The notes: generated from the sequence alone by a model not told the origin. Numbered from the stretch's first letter, positions 9,264-20,683 are shown. The stretch: 64,000 nt of DNA from Prochlorococcus sp. AG-676-P15-1 (GCA_003210825.1 QCUF01000001.1:39676-103675); one strand, 5' to 3'. Program-made: numbers and translations.

Positions 9264-10745
9264 TTAAGAAAAAGTATTATTTTTTGTTGTTGGATATTGA
9301 ATTCGTCTATGTCTAATTCTTTTCCAAACATTTAAAAAAGATTTTTTTATTAGAAAAATTTCTCCCTTAGAAAGATTACTATCATTTAACTGACCATCAA
9401 CTATTCTTGAATTAAATATTTTGGATATTGTTTCTAGTGCTTCATAATCAGAAGCATTAATATCCATTGCTCTTAATGCGGCTTCACATCCATCGGCAAG
9501 CATCAAGATAGCCGTTTCTTTAGATTGTGGTATGGGACCTTTATATCTAAAATCACTATCTTTAAAATTTAGTTTTTTCTCTTTAGCTTTATTAAGAAAA
9601 TATCCCATTTTTAGAGTTCCTTGATGTTCAGGGATGAAATTAGCTATTGGTTTTGGCAATCTATTTTTTCTTGCAAATTTCAGGCCTTGATCTACGTGGG
9701 CTTGTAAAACCTCTGAGCTTTTAAAAGGATCATCTATTTCATCATGTGGATTCACCCCCCCATCTTGATTCTCAATAAACCATTTTGGAGCATGTAATTT
9801 CCCAACATCATGATAGAGAGAACCAGTTTTGATAAGATCAATATCACCTCCTATCATTCTTGTCGCCTCTTCAGCTAGACCACATATCAACAAAGTATGT
9901 TCAAAAGTACCTGGGGCTTCAATAGAGAGTCTTCTAATAAGAGGTTTTTCTTTATCAGCCAATTCCAATAATCTTGCCTTTGTTAATAATCCAAATATGG
10001 ACTCAAAAATGGGAATAAATAATATTGTTATGAGCATTATTATTGCCAATAACAAAGAATCAGAAAATATTTTGCCATTTGAAATAAAAAATTCTTGTTT
10101 ATCCACTAAGGAATATTCATCATTTCCAATTAGTAACCATTGAGAAATCAATGCACCAATTGGAACAAATATTGAAAGTTGAAGTAACTGAGCTCGGCTT
10201 CTTATTCTTCCGCCAAGAACTGAAACGACACCGGCGCAAATCAATGCTATGAGTAAAAGATTATTATTGATATTCACCAGAGAATCTGGCCAACTTAGAC
10301 TTGCTATTGAGACCCAAGCTAAAGCAGTTATGGTTCCCATACCTTGAGAAATAATTAAAGCAGGAGGTATGATGATAGACAAAGGACTAAATCCTGGTCC
10401 AAATATATTTTTTATCATCTGAACGACTAACAGCAGTGAAATAATTAACAAGATTTGTCTTGAATTAATGTTTGGATTTTCTTTTCTAGAAACTAGTATT
10501 AAAAATCCACACGTGAATAAGACTTCAGCAAAATTCAAGCCCCAGGAAAAAACATCTGAAACTCCTAACGTTGGAGCAAGGAGAATTTCATAGGAAGATA
10601 TTATGGAGATAACAATACATATAAGGAAGATAATTAATTTATCTATTGTTGAAATTTGAATAGGATTCTGTGCAGGAAATTGACTTCTTTTCCATAATTT
10701 ATTTAATTTTTTTATAATTCTTGTAGTAGTTTCCACAGAATACAA
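9264..10745 (-). CDS. Membrane HD-domain phosphohydrolase, PgpH/7TMR-HD type
   Basis: Probable cyclic-dinucleotide phosphodiesterase, by family most likely for c-di-AMP. About seven membrane segments occupy residues 36-250. The cytosolic HD domain follows (about 270-430) with H283, H312-D313 (LYHDVGK), H350, H374 and D418 as likely metal ligands. EAPGTFEHTLL resembles the PgpH motif before the first ligand. The large extracytoplasmic 7TMR-HDED domain that normally follows the first helix is missing: only about 15-20 residues separate helices 1 and 2, and total length is 493. A diadenylate cyclase gene lies at 35908-36798. Substrate is inferred. Confidence 0.85.
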   Translation of the reverse strand: MYSVETTTRIIKKLNKLWKRSQFPAQNPIQISTIDKLIIFLICIVISIISSYEILLAPTLGVSDVFSWGLNFAEVLFTCGFLILVSRKENPNINSRQILLIISLLLVVQMIKNIFGPGFSPLSIIIPPALIISQGMGTITALAWVSIASLSWPDSLVNINNNLLLIALICAGVVSVLGGRIRSRAQLLQLSIFVPIGALISQWLLIGNDEYSLVDKQEFFISNGKIFSDSLLLAIIMLITILFIPIFESIFGLLTKARLLELADKEKPLIRRLSIEAPGTFEHTLLICGLAEEATRMIGGDIDLIKTGSLYHDVGKLHAPKWFIENQDGGVNPHDEIDDPFKSSEVLQAHVDQGLKFARKNRLPKPIANFIPEHQGTLKMGYFLNKAKEKKLNFKDSDFRYKGPIPQSKETAILMLADGCEAALRAMDINASDYEALETISKIFNSRIVDGQLNDSNLSKGEIFLIKKSFLNVWKRIRHRRIQYPTTKNNTFS

Positions 10746-10810
10746 TCAGATATAATTGATTAATTTAAAATTATAGGCATCCTAGAAGTAAAAAGGAGAA
10801 GTTTTTCTAA

Positions 10811-11707
10811 ATGTCATTAAAACTAGATGGTAAAAAATTATCTTTAGAAATCGAAGAAAGATTAAAAAACTATATTCAAATTAATAAAACAATTGCAAAA
10901 AGAAATCCTGGTTTGGCTGTAATAAGAATTGGCGAAGATCCCGCAAGCGGAGTTTATGTAGGGAACAAAGAAAAAGCTTGTTCGAGAGTAGGAATAAAGA
11001 GTTATATTTTTCATCTAAAAGATTCAGTAGATCAAAAAGAAGTTGAACAATTATTAAATAAATTAAACCTTGATAATGATATTGATGGAATGTTATTACA
11101 ACTACCAATACCAAAGAAATTTGATGAACAAAGATTGATAAGTTTCATTAATCCAGGGAAAGATGTAGATGGATTAAATGAGCAAAATATTGGGAAGTTA
11201 GTAAAAAATGAACCTGCGATGAGATCCTGCACACCAGCTGGGATAATTAATTTACTAAGATCCCAAAATATTGAAATTGAAGGAAAGAAAATTGTTGTTA
11301 TTGGAAGAAGTTTGTTGGTTGGAAAACCACTATCTCTTATGTTGCTGAATCTTAATGCGACGGTAACAATGACTCATTCAAAAACTATAAATTTAAATAA
11401 AATATGCAAGGAAGCGGATATATTAATTGCTGCAGCAGGAAAACCTAACCTTATAGACTCGAGCTTTGTCAAAGAGGGTGCTGTAATTATTGATGTTGGA
11501 ATTCATCGATTAAAAAGTTCCGACAAAAGCAAAAACAGATTATGTGGAGATGTATTATTAGAAGATGTCATTCCCAAAGTATTTGCATACACTCCCGTCC
11601 CTGGTGGTGTTGGACCAATGACAGTAACAATGTTACTAGTAAATACTATTTCCAGCTGGCAAAAACAATTTGGTTTATCATCAACTCTTAATGACCTGCA
11701 GCCATAA
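10811..11707 (+). CDS. folD: Methylenetetrahydrofolate dehydrogenase/cyclohydrolase
   Basis: Bifunctional cytosolic enzyme linking 5,10-methylene-THF, methenyl-THF and 10-formyl-THF. The N-terminal catalytic domain has [14 protein letters not shown], whose lysine is the expected cyclohydrolase residue. The NADP-binding motif [16 protein letters not shown] lies near 162-177, and the C-terminal signature [12 protein letters not shown] near 270. Length 298 is typical. AAAAGGAGAAG lies 10-20 bases before the ATG and includes a plausible Shine-Dalgarno site. crtE follows after 36 bases, suggesting co-transcription. Confidence 0.96.
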   Translation: MSLKLDGKKLSLEIEERLKNYIQINKTIAKRNPGLAVIRIGEDPASGVYVGNKEKACSRVGIKSYIFHLKDSVDQKEVEQLLNKLNLDNDIDGMLLQLPIPKKFDEQRLISFINPGKDVDGLNEQNIGKLVKNEPAMRSCTPAGIINLLRSQNIEIEGKKIVVIGRSLLVGKPLSLMLLNLNATVTMTHSKTINLNKICKEADILIAAAGKPNLIDSSFVKEGAVIIDVGIHRLKSSDKSKNRLCGDVLLEDVIPKVFAYTPVPGGVGPMTVTMLLVNTISSWQKQFGLSSTLNDLQP

Positions 11708-11743
11708 AGCTAACGATGCAGAAAAAATTACTCAACGTAAAAA

Positions 11744-12646
11744 ATGAAAGAAGTTTTTGATAATATTACGGATTTTGAAAAATATCTAAAAGACACAAGA
11801 AATGTCGTCGAAGAAGCTCTTGATTTCTCATTAGGCCCAGAGAATCCAGAAGTACTTAGGGAATCAATGAGATATTCTCTCCTAGCTGGAGGTAAAAGGA
11901 TACGTCCTATTTTATGTCTAGCATCTTGTTCTCTAGCAGGAGGTGATCCCTCCCTAGCTGTTCCTACAGCGGTTGCCATAGAAATGATTCATACCATGTC
12001 CTTAATTCATGATGATTTACCTGCGATGGACAATGACGACTTAAGGAGAGGAAGACCTACTAACCATAAAGTTTATGGAGATGCATTAGCTATTCTGGCT
12101 GGTGATGCATTATTAACTAGAGCCTTTGAAATGGTCTCATTAAGAAGCCCTGGCGTTGATCCCAATAGATTATTAAATGTAGTTGGAGAACTTTCCCTAG
12201 TAGCAGGAGCACCCGGACTAGTTGGAGGTCAAGTTGTTGATTTGGAATGTGAAGGGAAAGAGGTTGATCTCGAAACCCTTGAGTACATTCATCTTCATAA
12301 GACCGGTGCATTATTAAAAGCTTGCGTAAGAACTGGAGCAATGATTGCCGGAGCTAATGAAGAATTATTAAAGGCCCTAACTACATATGCAGAGGGAATA
12401 GGTTTAGCATTCCAAATAATAGATGATATCCTTGATTTAACTTCAAGCAGTGAGAAGCTTGGCAAAACAGCAGGTAAAGATCTTTTGGCAGATAAAACTA
12501 CGTATCCTAAATTACTTGGAATGGAGGAATCAAAGAAAAGAGCTTTCGATTTAGTGGACAAAGCTAAGAAAGCAATTGAGCCTTGGGGTTTAAATGCAAA
12601 ACATTTAATCTCCTTAGCTGATTTCATTACAAATAGAGATAGGTAA
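11744..12646 (+). CDS. crtE: Geranylgeranyl diphosphate synthase
   Basis: Trans-prenyltransferase joining IPP to allylic diphosphates. In cyanobacteria it makes C20 GGPP for carotenoids, phytol and quinones. The first Asp-rich motif is D90-D91-LPAM-D96, followed by [10 protein letters not shown]. The second is IIDDILD, near residue 226. GGKRIRP, near 49-55, binds IPP. Length 300 is normal. It is the only C20-type synthase in this window, alongside lcyB and crtISO. FPP synthase (IspA) is the near alternative, because cyanobacterial enzymes are annotated both ways. Confidence 0.92.
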   Translation: MKEVFDNITDFEKYLKDTRNVVEEALDFSLGPENPEVLRESMRYSLLAGGKRIRPILCLASCSLAGGDPSLAVPTAVAIEMIHTMSLIHDDLPAMDNDDLRRGRPTNHKVYGDALAILAGDALLTRAFEMVSLRSPGVDPNRLLNVVGELSLVAGAPGLVGGQVVDLECEGKEVDLETLEYIHLHKTGALLKACVRTGAMIAGANEELLKALTTYAEGIGLAFQIIDDILDLTSSSEKLGKTAGKDLLADKTTYPKLLGMEESKKRAFDLVDKAKKAIEPWGLNAKHLISLADFITNRDR

Positions 12647-12660
12647 AGAGTATTTAACTT

Positions 12661-13140
12661 ATGTCAGAATTTTCAGCTTTCTTTGATAATTCAGTTCTTT
12701 TCTGGAGTTTATTATCTTGTTTAATAGCTCAATTTTTCAAAATTATATTTAATTTTTTTTCAACAGGAAAGATTAGGTTTGGAATTATGTTTGAAACAGG
12801 AGGGATGCCCTCAAGCCATTCTGCTTTAATAACTGGTACTACATCAGGAATAGGTTTTCAATTAGGCTTTGATAACCCAATATTTGCATTAGCGATTTCA
12901 CTTTCACTAATTGTGATGTACGACGCCAGTGGGGTTAGAAAATCAGCCGGTATTCAGGCTGCAGAAATTAACAAACTCGCAAAAAAATTAGATCCTGAGT
13001 CTCAATTAGCTTTAAAAGAAACTCTTGGTCATACAAAATTTGAAGTTATTGTAGGAAGTCTTTTAGGTCCACTAATTACATTACCAGGAATAGTTTTTAT
13101 AGGTTCACCACTAAACATAATTAATTTGATAATAAATTAA
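12661..13140 (+). CDS. Divergent PAP2 family (DUF212) membrane protein
   Basis: Small acid-phosphatase/vanadium-peroxidase-related membrane protein. GGMPSSHSALITG (near residues 46-58) matches the PSxxH phosphatase motif. About four hydrophobic segments span the 159 residues. The substrate is unknown; lipid diphosphates are plausible because it lies 14 bases after crtE. Its TAA stop lies within TTAA shared with the convergent cobB stop, so the two genes overlap by 4 bases. Confidence 0.88.
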   Translation: MSEFSAFFDNSVLFWSLLSCLIAQFFKIIFNFFSTGKIRFGIMFETGGMPSSHSALITGTTSGIGFQLGFDNPIFALAISLSLIVMYDASGVRKSAGIQAAEINKLAKKLDPESQLALKETLGHTKFEVIVGSLLGPLITLPGIVFIGSPLNIINLIIN

Positions 13141-14531
13141 GAATTTTGAGAATAATTAAATTGTGTAGCATCTACGAAGTTTTTTGCAGCTTCTGGGCAA
13201 CTTGGTAAATGTAAATGAATCCAACTTGCATGTAATTTGTTATCTGACCACCCTTCATTTTTAAATTTAGTCTCCCACGATTTAATTTCCCATGGAAAAG
13301 ATAATTGGCTATTATGTTCATTTTTTTTTAACTCAAATTCTGATGAAGAACGTTCAACTTCCCAATAATGAAATTCATGTCCTCTAATTAATTGATTTTG
13401 TTTAATTATTGGAGTGTCTTTAAGACCCTTTATATATCTATAACCTACCGACAAATTACTTTTAATTGATTTAAAAGGTAATATTCCACTCATTTTATGG
13501 TTTTTACCATTTTCATCTTTTATTAAATCTCCTAAGATCATCATCCCACCACACTCTGCATAAATAAAACCTTTTTTACGGAATTCTCTTAATGACTTTA
13601 AGCTTTTATCTGAATTACTTATATGACTAGCATATTTTTCAGGAAAACCTCCTGGAATAATTAAAGATGAAGCCTCATTTGGAATTTCTTCATTATTAAA
13701 AATGCTCCATGAAATTAGAGGAATTCCTATTTCATTAAGAAACTCCTTCGTTTCAGGATATTGGAAATGAAAGATTTTATCTTCTGCAATTGCGATAGGT
13801 TTATTTTTATCTATTTTAAAATCTTTACTAATAGTGGTATTTAATATATTTTTTTTTGAAGGGGATTTCAGGAATTTGCTTAGAGAAACAACATCAAGAT
13901 TTTTTTCAGCAAAACTTGCAAAATAATCAACATCAATTTTTCTATCACTATCAAATGGAGAAATTAAACCTAAATTAGCTTTATTAACAGTTATTTTTGA
14001 ATCAGAAGGTAAAAAACCAAGAATTTCGATATCTTCATTTTTAAAAACTTCTCTAATTAATCTTTTATGTCTATCTGAATTGACATTGTTAAATATAATT
14101 CCTTTTATTGATAATTCATTATCAAAATCTCTAAAACCTCTAACAGTTGGAAGAAGAGAGGTTACTTGACCTTTAGCATTAACAATAAAAATTATTGGAA
14201 TATCAAGTAGTTTAGCAACATTTGCAGTACTTGAATAAGCAGTTGCACCTAATCCATCAAAAAGACCCATAGCTCCCTCTATCAATGAGAGCTCATATTT
14301 CAAAGAATGCTTTAAAAAATTTTTCTGAACCCATTCTTCACCACTTAAAAAAATATCTAAATTTCGACAAATAGGTTGGCCAATTGAACTAAGTTGTTGT
14401 TGATCAAGATAATCTGGCCCAACCTTGAAAGTTTGTATTTTCATCCCTTTTGAAAAAGCCCAACAAGAAATCAACAGTGCTAATGTAGTTTTCCCAGTAT
14501 CAGTCGAAGGAGAAGATATTACACAAGGCAT
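13137..14531 (-). CDS. cobB: Cobyrinic acid a,c-diamide synthase (CobB/CbiA)
   Basis: Uses ATP and glutamine to amidate the a and c side chains of cobyrinic acid in cobalamin synthesis. The N-terminal P-loop-like SPSTDTGKTTLALL (residues 7-20) starts a dethiobiotin-synthetase-like domain. The C-terminal class I amidotransferase domain has its nucleophile cysteine in YAECGGMMILG. Length 464 is usual. Its ATG abuts the opcA stop codon with no base between, implying translational coupling to zwf-opcA although the pathways differ. Confidence 0.94.
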   Translation of the reverse strand: MPCVISSPSTDTGKTTLALLISCWAFSKGMKIQTFKVGPDYLDQQQLSSIGQPICRNLDIFLSGEEWVQKNFLKHSLKYELSLIEGAMGLFDGLGATAYSSTANVAKLLDIPIIFIVNAKGQVTSLLPTVRGFRDFDNELSIKGIIFNNVNSDRHKRLIREVFKNEDIEILGFLPSDSKITVNKANLGLISPFDSDRKIDVDYFASFAEKNLDVVSLSKFLKSPSKKNILNTTISKDFKIDKNKPIAIAEDKIFHFQYPETKEFLNEIGIPLISWSIFNNEEIPNEASSLIIPGGFPEKYASHISNSDKSLKSLREFRKKGFIYAECGGMMILGDLIKDENGKNHKMSGILPFKSIKSNLSVGYRYIKGLKDTPIIKQNQLIRGHEFHYWEVERSSSEFELKKNEHNSQLSFPWEIKSWETKFKNEGWSDNKLHASWIHLHLPSCPEAAKNFVDATQFNYSQNS

Positions 14532-15842
14532 TTAATTAGTTTTATTTATAAAACCATTAAATATTTGTACTGCGACCTTGATAGCATTTTCAAAAAGTGG
14601 ACTGGTATTTCCTCTACTACTTCCCAATAACTTACTTACATCTGATTCTGATGAAGAAAAAGCATTGGGAACGACTTGCTCTATTAATTGCATATCAGCC
14701 ATACCTCCTGCTTCAAGTCTCATACATTCAACAGACTCACAGCCAAGTATTACACAAGTATTGTTTTTACGAACCTCACTAATTTTGGAAATCAACCTTA
14801 ATCCAATAACTTGGCCAGAATGAATACTTGGATTTCCCAAAGGTACAGGATTTATACATGTCGAAATTTTCTCGCCATTATTTCTTTTGAATTCAATTTT
14901 TATTAATTCTCCATTTTTATCTATTCTTGAAAATACCCATTCTAGTTTGTCACTAATCCAAGAAATCAAAAGTAACGCTTGAAGAAAATTACCTTCTGCT
15001 ATATCTATATCTATATCTGAGATATGATTTAAAATAGGTCTCCTGGATGGAGGATCAAAAATCATTGCTATTGATTCACGCCAACTTTTAAGTCTTACCC
15101 AATTTAAATCATTAATAGCCTTATTTGATTTTATTGATTGATAGAGGATTTTCAAGCATCTTTTGGGCGACCCATTTGCGGTATCAATAATTAATCTAAT
15201 ACCTTGATCAGTAAGATAATTAAAAATTTCTTGAGATTCATCAAGGCTGCCATTCCACCATAACCATGTAGGTAAATCTTTTATAGATAGGTCATCAATA
15301 ATTTTCAATCCTTTTTTATTAATAGAATTAGAGTCACCCCTTATGACAACTAAATCGCCACATATAGGTTGAGTTATAGTGTTGTCACTAAGTGGGCAAT
15401 AGGCGGATACAAAAGTTTTTATCTCTGATTCTTTATTTAAAGTTGGTGCTAAAGTAATCAATCTTCTGGGATTTAAGGTACTTATTGAAGATTCAAAAAA
15501 TTGCCCTCTTAAGTCTTCTTGATCTTTATTTGATAAATTTTCCTTCAATAAAGTCAATAACTCTTCACTATATATTGAAGTAGTATGTGATAATCCTTTA
15601 TCTATAATTAAGTTTTTAGCAACTTTAATTATCTCTGGACTTAATGTCCCAGTAATTGGTCCACTTATTAAGCCTGATTTAACTAAACATTGTTCAAGCC
15701 ATGCAGGCTGCCAGACCATCAAAGTAAAAGTATTTGCTCCAGAACTATCTTCATCTTCAGAAATCCATAATTGATTTAAATAATTAGATATTTCTTGATG
15801 AGGCAGCTCTAATGGGGTTTGAAGTGTTAATTGAGGTTTCAT
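14532..15842 (-). CDS. opcA: Glucose-6-phosphate dehydrogenase assembly protein OpcA
   Basis: Cyanobacterial allosteric partner and activator of Zwf in the oxidative pentose phosphate pathway, linked to thioredoxin control in the literature. Recognised by the overall OpcA pattern (for example VWQPAWLEQCL-like N-terminal text and CVILGCESVECMRLEAGG near the C-terminus) and by its position 7 bases after zwf. Length 436. No catalytic motif is expected. The region at 14999-15018 is a perfect CTATAT repeat encoding alternating Ile-Asp. cobB follows with zero spacing. Confidence 0.93.
   Translation of the reverse strand: MKPQLTLQTPLELPHQEISNYLNQLWISEDEDSSGANTFTLMVWQPAWLEQCLVKSGLISGPITGTLSPEIIKVAKNLIIDKGLSHTTSIYSEELLTLLKENLSNKDQEDLRGQFFESSISTLNPRRLITLAPTLNKESEIKTFVSAYCPLSDNTITQPICGDLVVIRGDSNSINKKGLKIIDDLSIKDLPTWLWWNGSLDESQEIFNYLTDQGIRLIIDTANGSPKRCLKILYQSIKSNKAINDLNWVRLKSWRESIAMIFDPPSRRPILNHISDIDIDIAEGNFLQALLLISWISDKLEWVFSRIDKNGELIKIEFKRNNGEKISTCINPVPLGNPSIHSGQVIGLRLISKISEVRKNNTCVILGCESVECMRLEAGGMADMQLIEQVVPNAFSSSESDVSKLLGSSRGNTSPLFENAIKVAVQIFNGFINKTN
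14999..15018. repeat. Hexanucleotide tandem repeat inside opcA
   Basis: CTATAT occurs three full times plus two bases. On the coding strand it encodes alternating Ile and Asp (DIDIDI). Because the unit is 6 bases, slippage would add or remove two residues without a frameshift. Confidence 0.85.
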
Positions 15843-15849
15843 TATAAAG

Positions 15850-17373
15850 TTAAGGTCTGCGCCAGAAAATATTGTCTTTGGAAAGTAATTGATCTGATTC
15901 AGGAGGTCCCCAAGTCATTGATTCGTATTTGTGAATAGGTAACTTCCAAGGAGCATCTTCAATTAATTCTATTAATGGTGTATAGAGTTTCCAAGCAGCT
16001 TCAACCTCATCACTTCTTGTGAACAAGGTAGGATCAGAAAGCATGGCATCGGCCAACAACCTTACATAACCTTCATCAGAAGGTTCTCCAAAAGATTCAT
16101 CATAAGAAAATTCCATCTCAACTGGTCTTGATTTCATCCCAGAACCAGGTGATTTGACTTCAAATTTAAAAGTAGCTCCTTCATTAGGCTGAATCCTAAG
16201 AATAAGCTGATTTGGCGAGGGATTAATTATTGTTGATTCAAACAAATGAACTGGTACATCTTTAAATGTCAATACAATTTCCCCAAGTCTTTTTGGCAGT
16301 CTTTTACCTGTTCTTAAGTAAAAAGGAACTCCTTGCCATCTCCAATTATCAATAAATACTTTTGTAGCAATATAAGTTTCTGTTGTACTGTTCAAATTTA
16401 CTCCATCTTCATCTCTATAACCTTTAAGTCTTTTTAGGTTATTTCCTCCTTTTGAGTACTGTCCTCTGATACAGCAATTCCAAGGTTCATCCTCATCGGC
16501 AAGTTTTGAAGCTTGAAGAACTTTTGCTTTTTCATTTCTTATAGCCTCAGGTTCAAATTTACCAGGAGGCTCCATTGCAGTAACAGCAAGCATTTGAGTT
16601 AAATGATTTTGGAGCATATCTCTTAAAGCTCCAGAGCTTTCATAATAACCAGCTCTATCTTCAACTCCAACTGTTTCCGATGATGTTATTTGAACACTTG
16701 AAATATAATTTCTATTCCATATAGGTTCAAAAATAGTATTAGCAAACCTCATAACCAGTATGTTTTGAACAGTCTCTTTCCCTAAATAATGATCTATTCG
16801 ATATATCTGACTTTCATCTGCACAACTTTGAACAATCTTATTTAATTTTTTAGCACTTGAATAATCTCTTCCAAAGGGTTTTTCAATAACAATTCGACTT
16901 TTCTTCGGATCATCTAGTAATCCAGCAGCCTTTAGAGCCTTACATCCACTTCCATAGAAGTTTGGAGATACTGATAAGTAGAAGGTCTTATTACCATGTG
17001 TAGCCTGTAGTTTATCAATTTCATTTAATCTTTTGGAAAGTCTTACAACATGATCTTTTTGCTGCAAATCAACTGGCTCATAGAATAGATAATTTGAAAA
17101 CTGTTCCCATTCCTTTTCATTTTCAGATATTTGATCAGCTAACTTAGCTTGCATTTTTTCCTTGAAATCTTGATCACTCCAAGGCCGTCTTGCACATCCA
17201 ACTATAGCAAATTCACTAGGTATCCTTCTTTGCAAATAGAGTTCAAATAAGGCCGGTATAAGTTTCCTGTGGGTAAGATCTCCACTAGCTCCAAATATTA
17301 TTAGGCATTGTGGGGATATTACTCTTTCTTGTCGCAAACCTAATCTAAGAGGATTACTTAAGGTTGAGGGCAT
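15850..17373 (-). CDS. zwf: Glucose-6-phosphate 1-dehydrogenase
   Basis: Oxidises glucose 6-phosphate to 6-phosphogluconolactone with NADP+, supplying NADPH in the dark. The cofactor loop is IFGASGDLTHRKL (about residues 27-39). The catalytic signature RIDHYLGKE, with its His and Lys, lies near 191-199. Length 507 is normal. The C-terminus (WGPPESDQLL) is also characteristic. It is followed closely by opcA and preceded by petH on the same strand, with 112 bases between. Confidence 0.97.
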   Translation of the reverse strand: MPSTLSNPLRLGLRQERVISPQCLIIFGASGDLTHRKLIPALFELYLQRRIPSEFAIVGCARRPWSDQDFKEKMQAKLADQISENEKEWEQFSNYLFYEPVDLQQKDHVVRLSKRLNEIDKLQATHGNKTFYLSVSPNFYGSGCKALKAAGLLDDPKKSRIVIEKPFGRDYSSAKKLNKIVQSCADESQIYRIDHYLGKETVQNILVMRFANTIFEPIWNRNYISSVQITSSETVGVEDRAGYYESSGALRDMLQNHLTQMLAVTAMEPPGKFEPEAIRNEKAKVLQASKLADEDEPWNCCIRGQYSKGGNNLKRLKGYRDEDGVNLNSTTETYIATKVFIDNWRWQGVPFYLRTGKRLPKRLGEIVLTFKDVPVHLFESTIINPSPNQLILRIQPNEGATFKFEVKSPGSGMKSRPVEMEFSYDESFGEPSDEGYVRLLADAMLSDPTLFTRSDEVEAAWKLYTPLIELIEDAPWKLPIHKYESMTWGPPESDQLLSKDNIFWRRP

Positions 17374-17485
17374 ATTTTTTTATAAGTCTTATATAGATAA
17401 AATCGTCTTTTTTTGGCTAATTAGCTACATTTTGTGTCTAAACCAAAAAAGTCTTTTTGTTATTAAAAAAAAATTTTAGAAAAAT

Positions 17486-18610
<1,125 letters not shown>

Positions 18611-18779
18611 TTATATTAAAAGATTATCAATTTGTATATTAAATTGTATGTGTTTTATAAAAAAAGTTACGTTTTGAGATCGGAATATTTAATTATAAAT
18701 CTTTCCATTTCAAAATTTTTATAAATTTTGTCGGTATAGTTACACAGGAATAATTTTTTATTTAATAAAAAATTCATCT

Positions 18780-19316
18780 ATGAATAATTCTCAAAGATCA
18801 GTAACTCATTCTCAGGGAAATGGTTATAGAACAATTGAGCAGACCATGGAAAAGCTTTCTGGAGGGACAAGAAGGCTTGCCGCTCAGTTAACTACTTCTG
18901 CGACTTTCGACTCTCTATGGAATGTACTAACTGATTATGATCGACTAAATCTCTATATTCCAAATCTTCTATCCAGTAAAAAAATTTATAAAAATAATAA
19001 TAATGTTCATTTAAAACAAGTTGGGGCTCAAGATTTTCTTGGTATGAAATTTTCAGCTGAAGTTACTATTGATTTATTCGAAGAGAAAGAACTTGGTCTA
19101 TTAAAATTTAGTCTGATTAAAGGAGATTTCAGAAGATTTGAAGGAAGCTGGAAAATTCAAACTATCAAAGACACTTCAAAAAACTCATTAATTTATGATC
19201 TCACTGTTCAGGGATGTCAATGGATGCCAATTGGAATGATAGAAAAAAGGTTAAAAAAAGACCTTTCTGAAAATTTAATTGCAGTAGATAAGCAAGCAAA
19301 AAATTCAATAAAATAA
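18780..19316 (+). CDS. SRPBCC (START/cyclase-like) family protein
   Basis: A 178-residue soluble protein whose core (about residues 30-175) matches the START-like ligand-binding fold often annotated as polyketide cyclase/dehydrase. The visible pattern is an early TFDSLWNVLTDYDRLNLYIPN helix-loop, followed by alternating beta segments and a C-terminal amphipathic helix. The ligand is unknown. It is divergent from petH with 181 bases between starts. The family is broad, so a specific function cannot be assigned. Confidence 0.8.
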   Translation: MNNSQRSVTHSQGNGYRTIEQTMEKLSGGTRRLAAQLTTSATFDSLWNVLTDYDRLNLYIPNLLSSKKIYKNNNNVHLKQVGAQDFLGMKFSAEVTIDLFEEKELGLLKFSLIKGDFRRFEGSWKIQTIKDTSKNSLIYDLTVQGCQWMPIGMIEKRLKKDLSENLIAVDKQAKNSIK

Positions 19317-19343
19317 TTAATTAAAATTTTAAAAATTAATTTA

Positions 19344-19416
19344 TAGCCCCAAGGGGATTCGAACCCCTGTCGCCTCCGTGAAAGGGAGGTGTCCTAGGCC
19401 TCTAGACGATGGGGCC
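19344..19416 (-). tRNA. trnE: tRNA-Glu (TTC)
   Basis: A 73-nt cloverleaf reads on the minus strand. The 7-bp acceptor GGCCCCA/TGGGGCT includes one G-U pair. The anticodon stem CCTCC/GGAGG encloses CTTTCAC with anticodon TTC, and the T-arm is AGGGG-TTCGAAT-CCCCT. The discriminator is A at 19344 and CCA is not encoded. In cyanobacteria this tRNA also feeds tetrapyrrole synthesis through glutamyl-tRNA reductase. Confidence 0.97.
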
Positions 19417-19457
19417 AAGGAAATAGCTTAATAGCTATTAAAAAATTAGGAGTAAAG

Positions 19458-20576
19458 CTATCCTTTCGTCAAGTGTTGTTGATCTTTGTTTTGGCCTTGC
19501 CACACTGGAACTGTAAAATGAAAGCATGAACCTTCACCAACTTCTGATACAACCCATATTTTCCCTCCATGTACTTCAACAATTCTTCTGCATACAGATA
19601 AGCCAATCCCATATCCTGAAGTTCCCTCAGATGTCTGTGGTAGTCTAACTCTATCGAGAAATATTCTTTTTTGTTCACTTACTGGAATTCCAGCACCTTT
19701 GTCACAAATCGTTATTTCTACCCATTGATTTGTTTTATGAATCATTGTAATTTTTATTGTTCCAGAATCTTCTGAAAATTTAAGGGCATTCTCAATTAAA
19801 TTTAAAAATACCTGTCTCATTCTTCTTTGATCTGCATACACACTTGGTAAATCTGATGGTATGTCAGTATCAATTTCTATTTCCCTTACTCTCCAAAACT
19901 TTTCTAATTCGAGAATTGCCTCAGCACTTATGTTTCCTAAATCAATTTTTTGAGGATTAAAAAGAGCCTCCCATTTAGTTGTCCCAACCTCTAGAAGATC
20001 TTGAGATAAAAGTTCAATTTCTTCTAGACGTCTTTTAATCACATCTTGCAATTTTGTTATGTCGATTTGTCCTAATTTTTGACTTTGAATAGCAAGAGTT
20101 GCCGCCGTAAGAGGCGTTCTCAATTCATGTGCAACCATTCTTAGAAGTCTCTCTTGTGATTCGATTCTTTTTGTAAGTGTTTCATTTTCTTGCCTAAGGA
20201 CCAATAATTCATCTTCAAGGAGAAACTCTTTTTGTGTCCTAATTGAATCTATTTTTGAGGGTTGAAGATTAATACCTAAATTTTTTGTAACCCCTTCCTG
20301 TGTCCATCTAGGCAACCAAGTCTGCAACTGAATAAAAATATTACTTCCTGCAAATATTTGCTTTGGTGCTGGTGATACTTTTATAAGAGCTGGGATTGCA
20401 ACTAACCTATGTAACTCAAGTAGTTCAGGTTGTTCTGTTGGTTCTGAAATCTGAAGAGAAACCTTAAACTCACAATTATCAGACTCTAAATAAGATAATA
20501 ATGATTTAAGATCGCCCCTAGAAAGGTGATTTTTAGTAGCTACTAATATTAGTTTTAATTCTTTTTTTTCATTCAA
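19458..20576 (-). CDS. sasA: Clock-associated sensor histidine kinase SasA
   Basis: KaiC-interacting kinase that passes timing information to the response regulator RpaA. The N-terminal domain (about residues 8-98) resembles KaiB's thioredoxin-like fold and binds KaiC in homologues. The dimerisation/phosphoacceptor helix has H150 in [12 protein letters not shown]. The ATP lid motifs are [17 protein letters not shown] and [13 protein letters not shown]. Length 372 is typical. No transmembrane segment is seen, so it is cytosolic. kaiABC and rpaA are not in the window. Confidence 0.95.
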   Translation of the reverse strand: MNEKKELKLILVATKNHLSRGDLKSLLSYLESDNCEFKVSLQISEPTEQPELLELHRLVAIPALIKVSPAPKQIFAGSNIFIQLQTWLPRWTQEGVTKNLGINLQPSKIDSIRTQKEFLLEDELLVLRQENETLTKRIESQERLLRMVAHELRTPLTAATLAIQSQKLGQIDITKLQDVIKRRLEEIELLSQDLLEVGTTKWEALFNPQKIDLGNISAEAILELEKFWRVREIEIDTDIPSDLPSVYADQRRMRQVFLNLIENALKFSEDSGTIKITMIHKTNQWVEITICDKGAGIPVSEQKRIFLDRVRLPQTSEGTSGYGIGLSVCRRIVEVHGGKIWVVSEVGEGSCFHFTVPVWQGQNKDQQHLTKG

Positions 20577-20683
20577 ATCATTTGCCCAGAAGTTTTAACA
20601 AGCTGTTTTTGCTTATAAACACATTAAGGTATTTATATTTATTTTACGGTTAAGATATCAAATAAAATAGATGATATTTATAA

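Noticed and set aside
9829..10143. 104-codon plus-strand frame inside the HD phosphohydrolase
   Set aside because: It lies wholly within the conserved, motif-bearing opposite-strand gene and resembles no protein.
12295..12627. 110-codon minus-strand frame inside crtE
   Set aside because: Antisense of the second Asp-rich region of crtE; no independent support.
17374..17485. Terminator or NtcA-type operator between petH and zwf
   Set aside because: Only A/T-rich short palindromes (such as GCTAATTAGC) are present. No GTA-N8-TAC site or G/C stem with a T-run could be confirmed.
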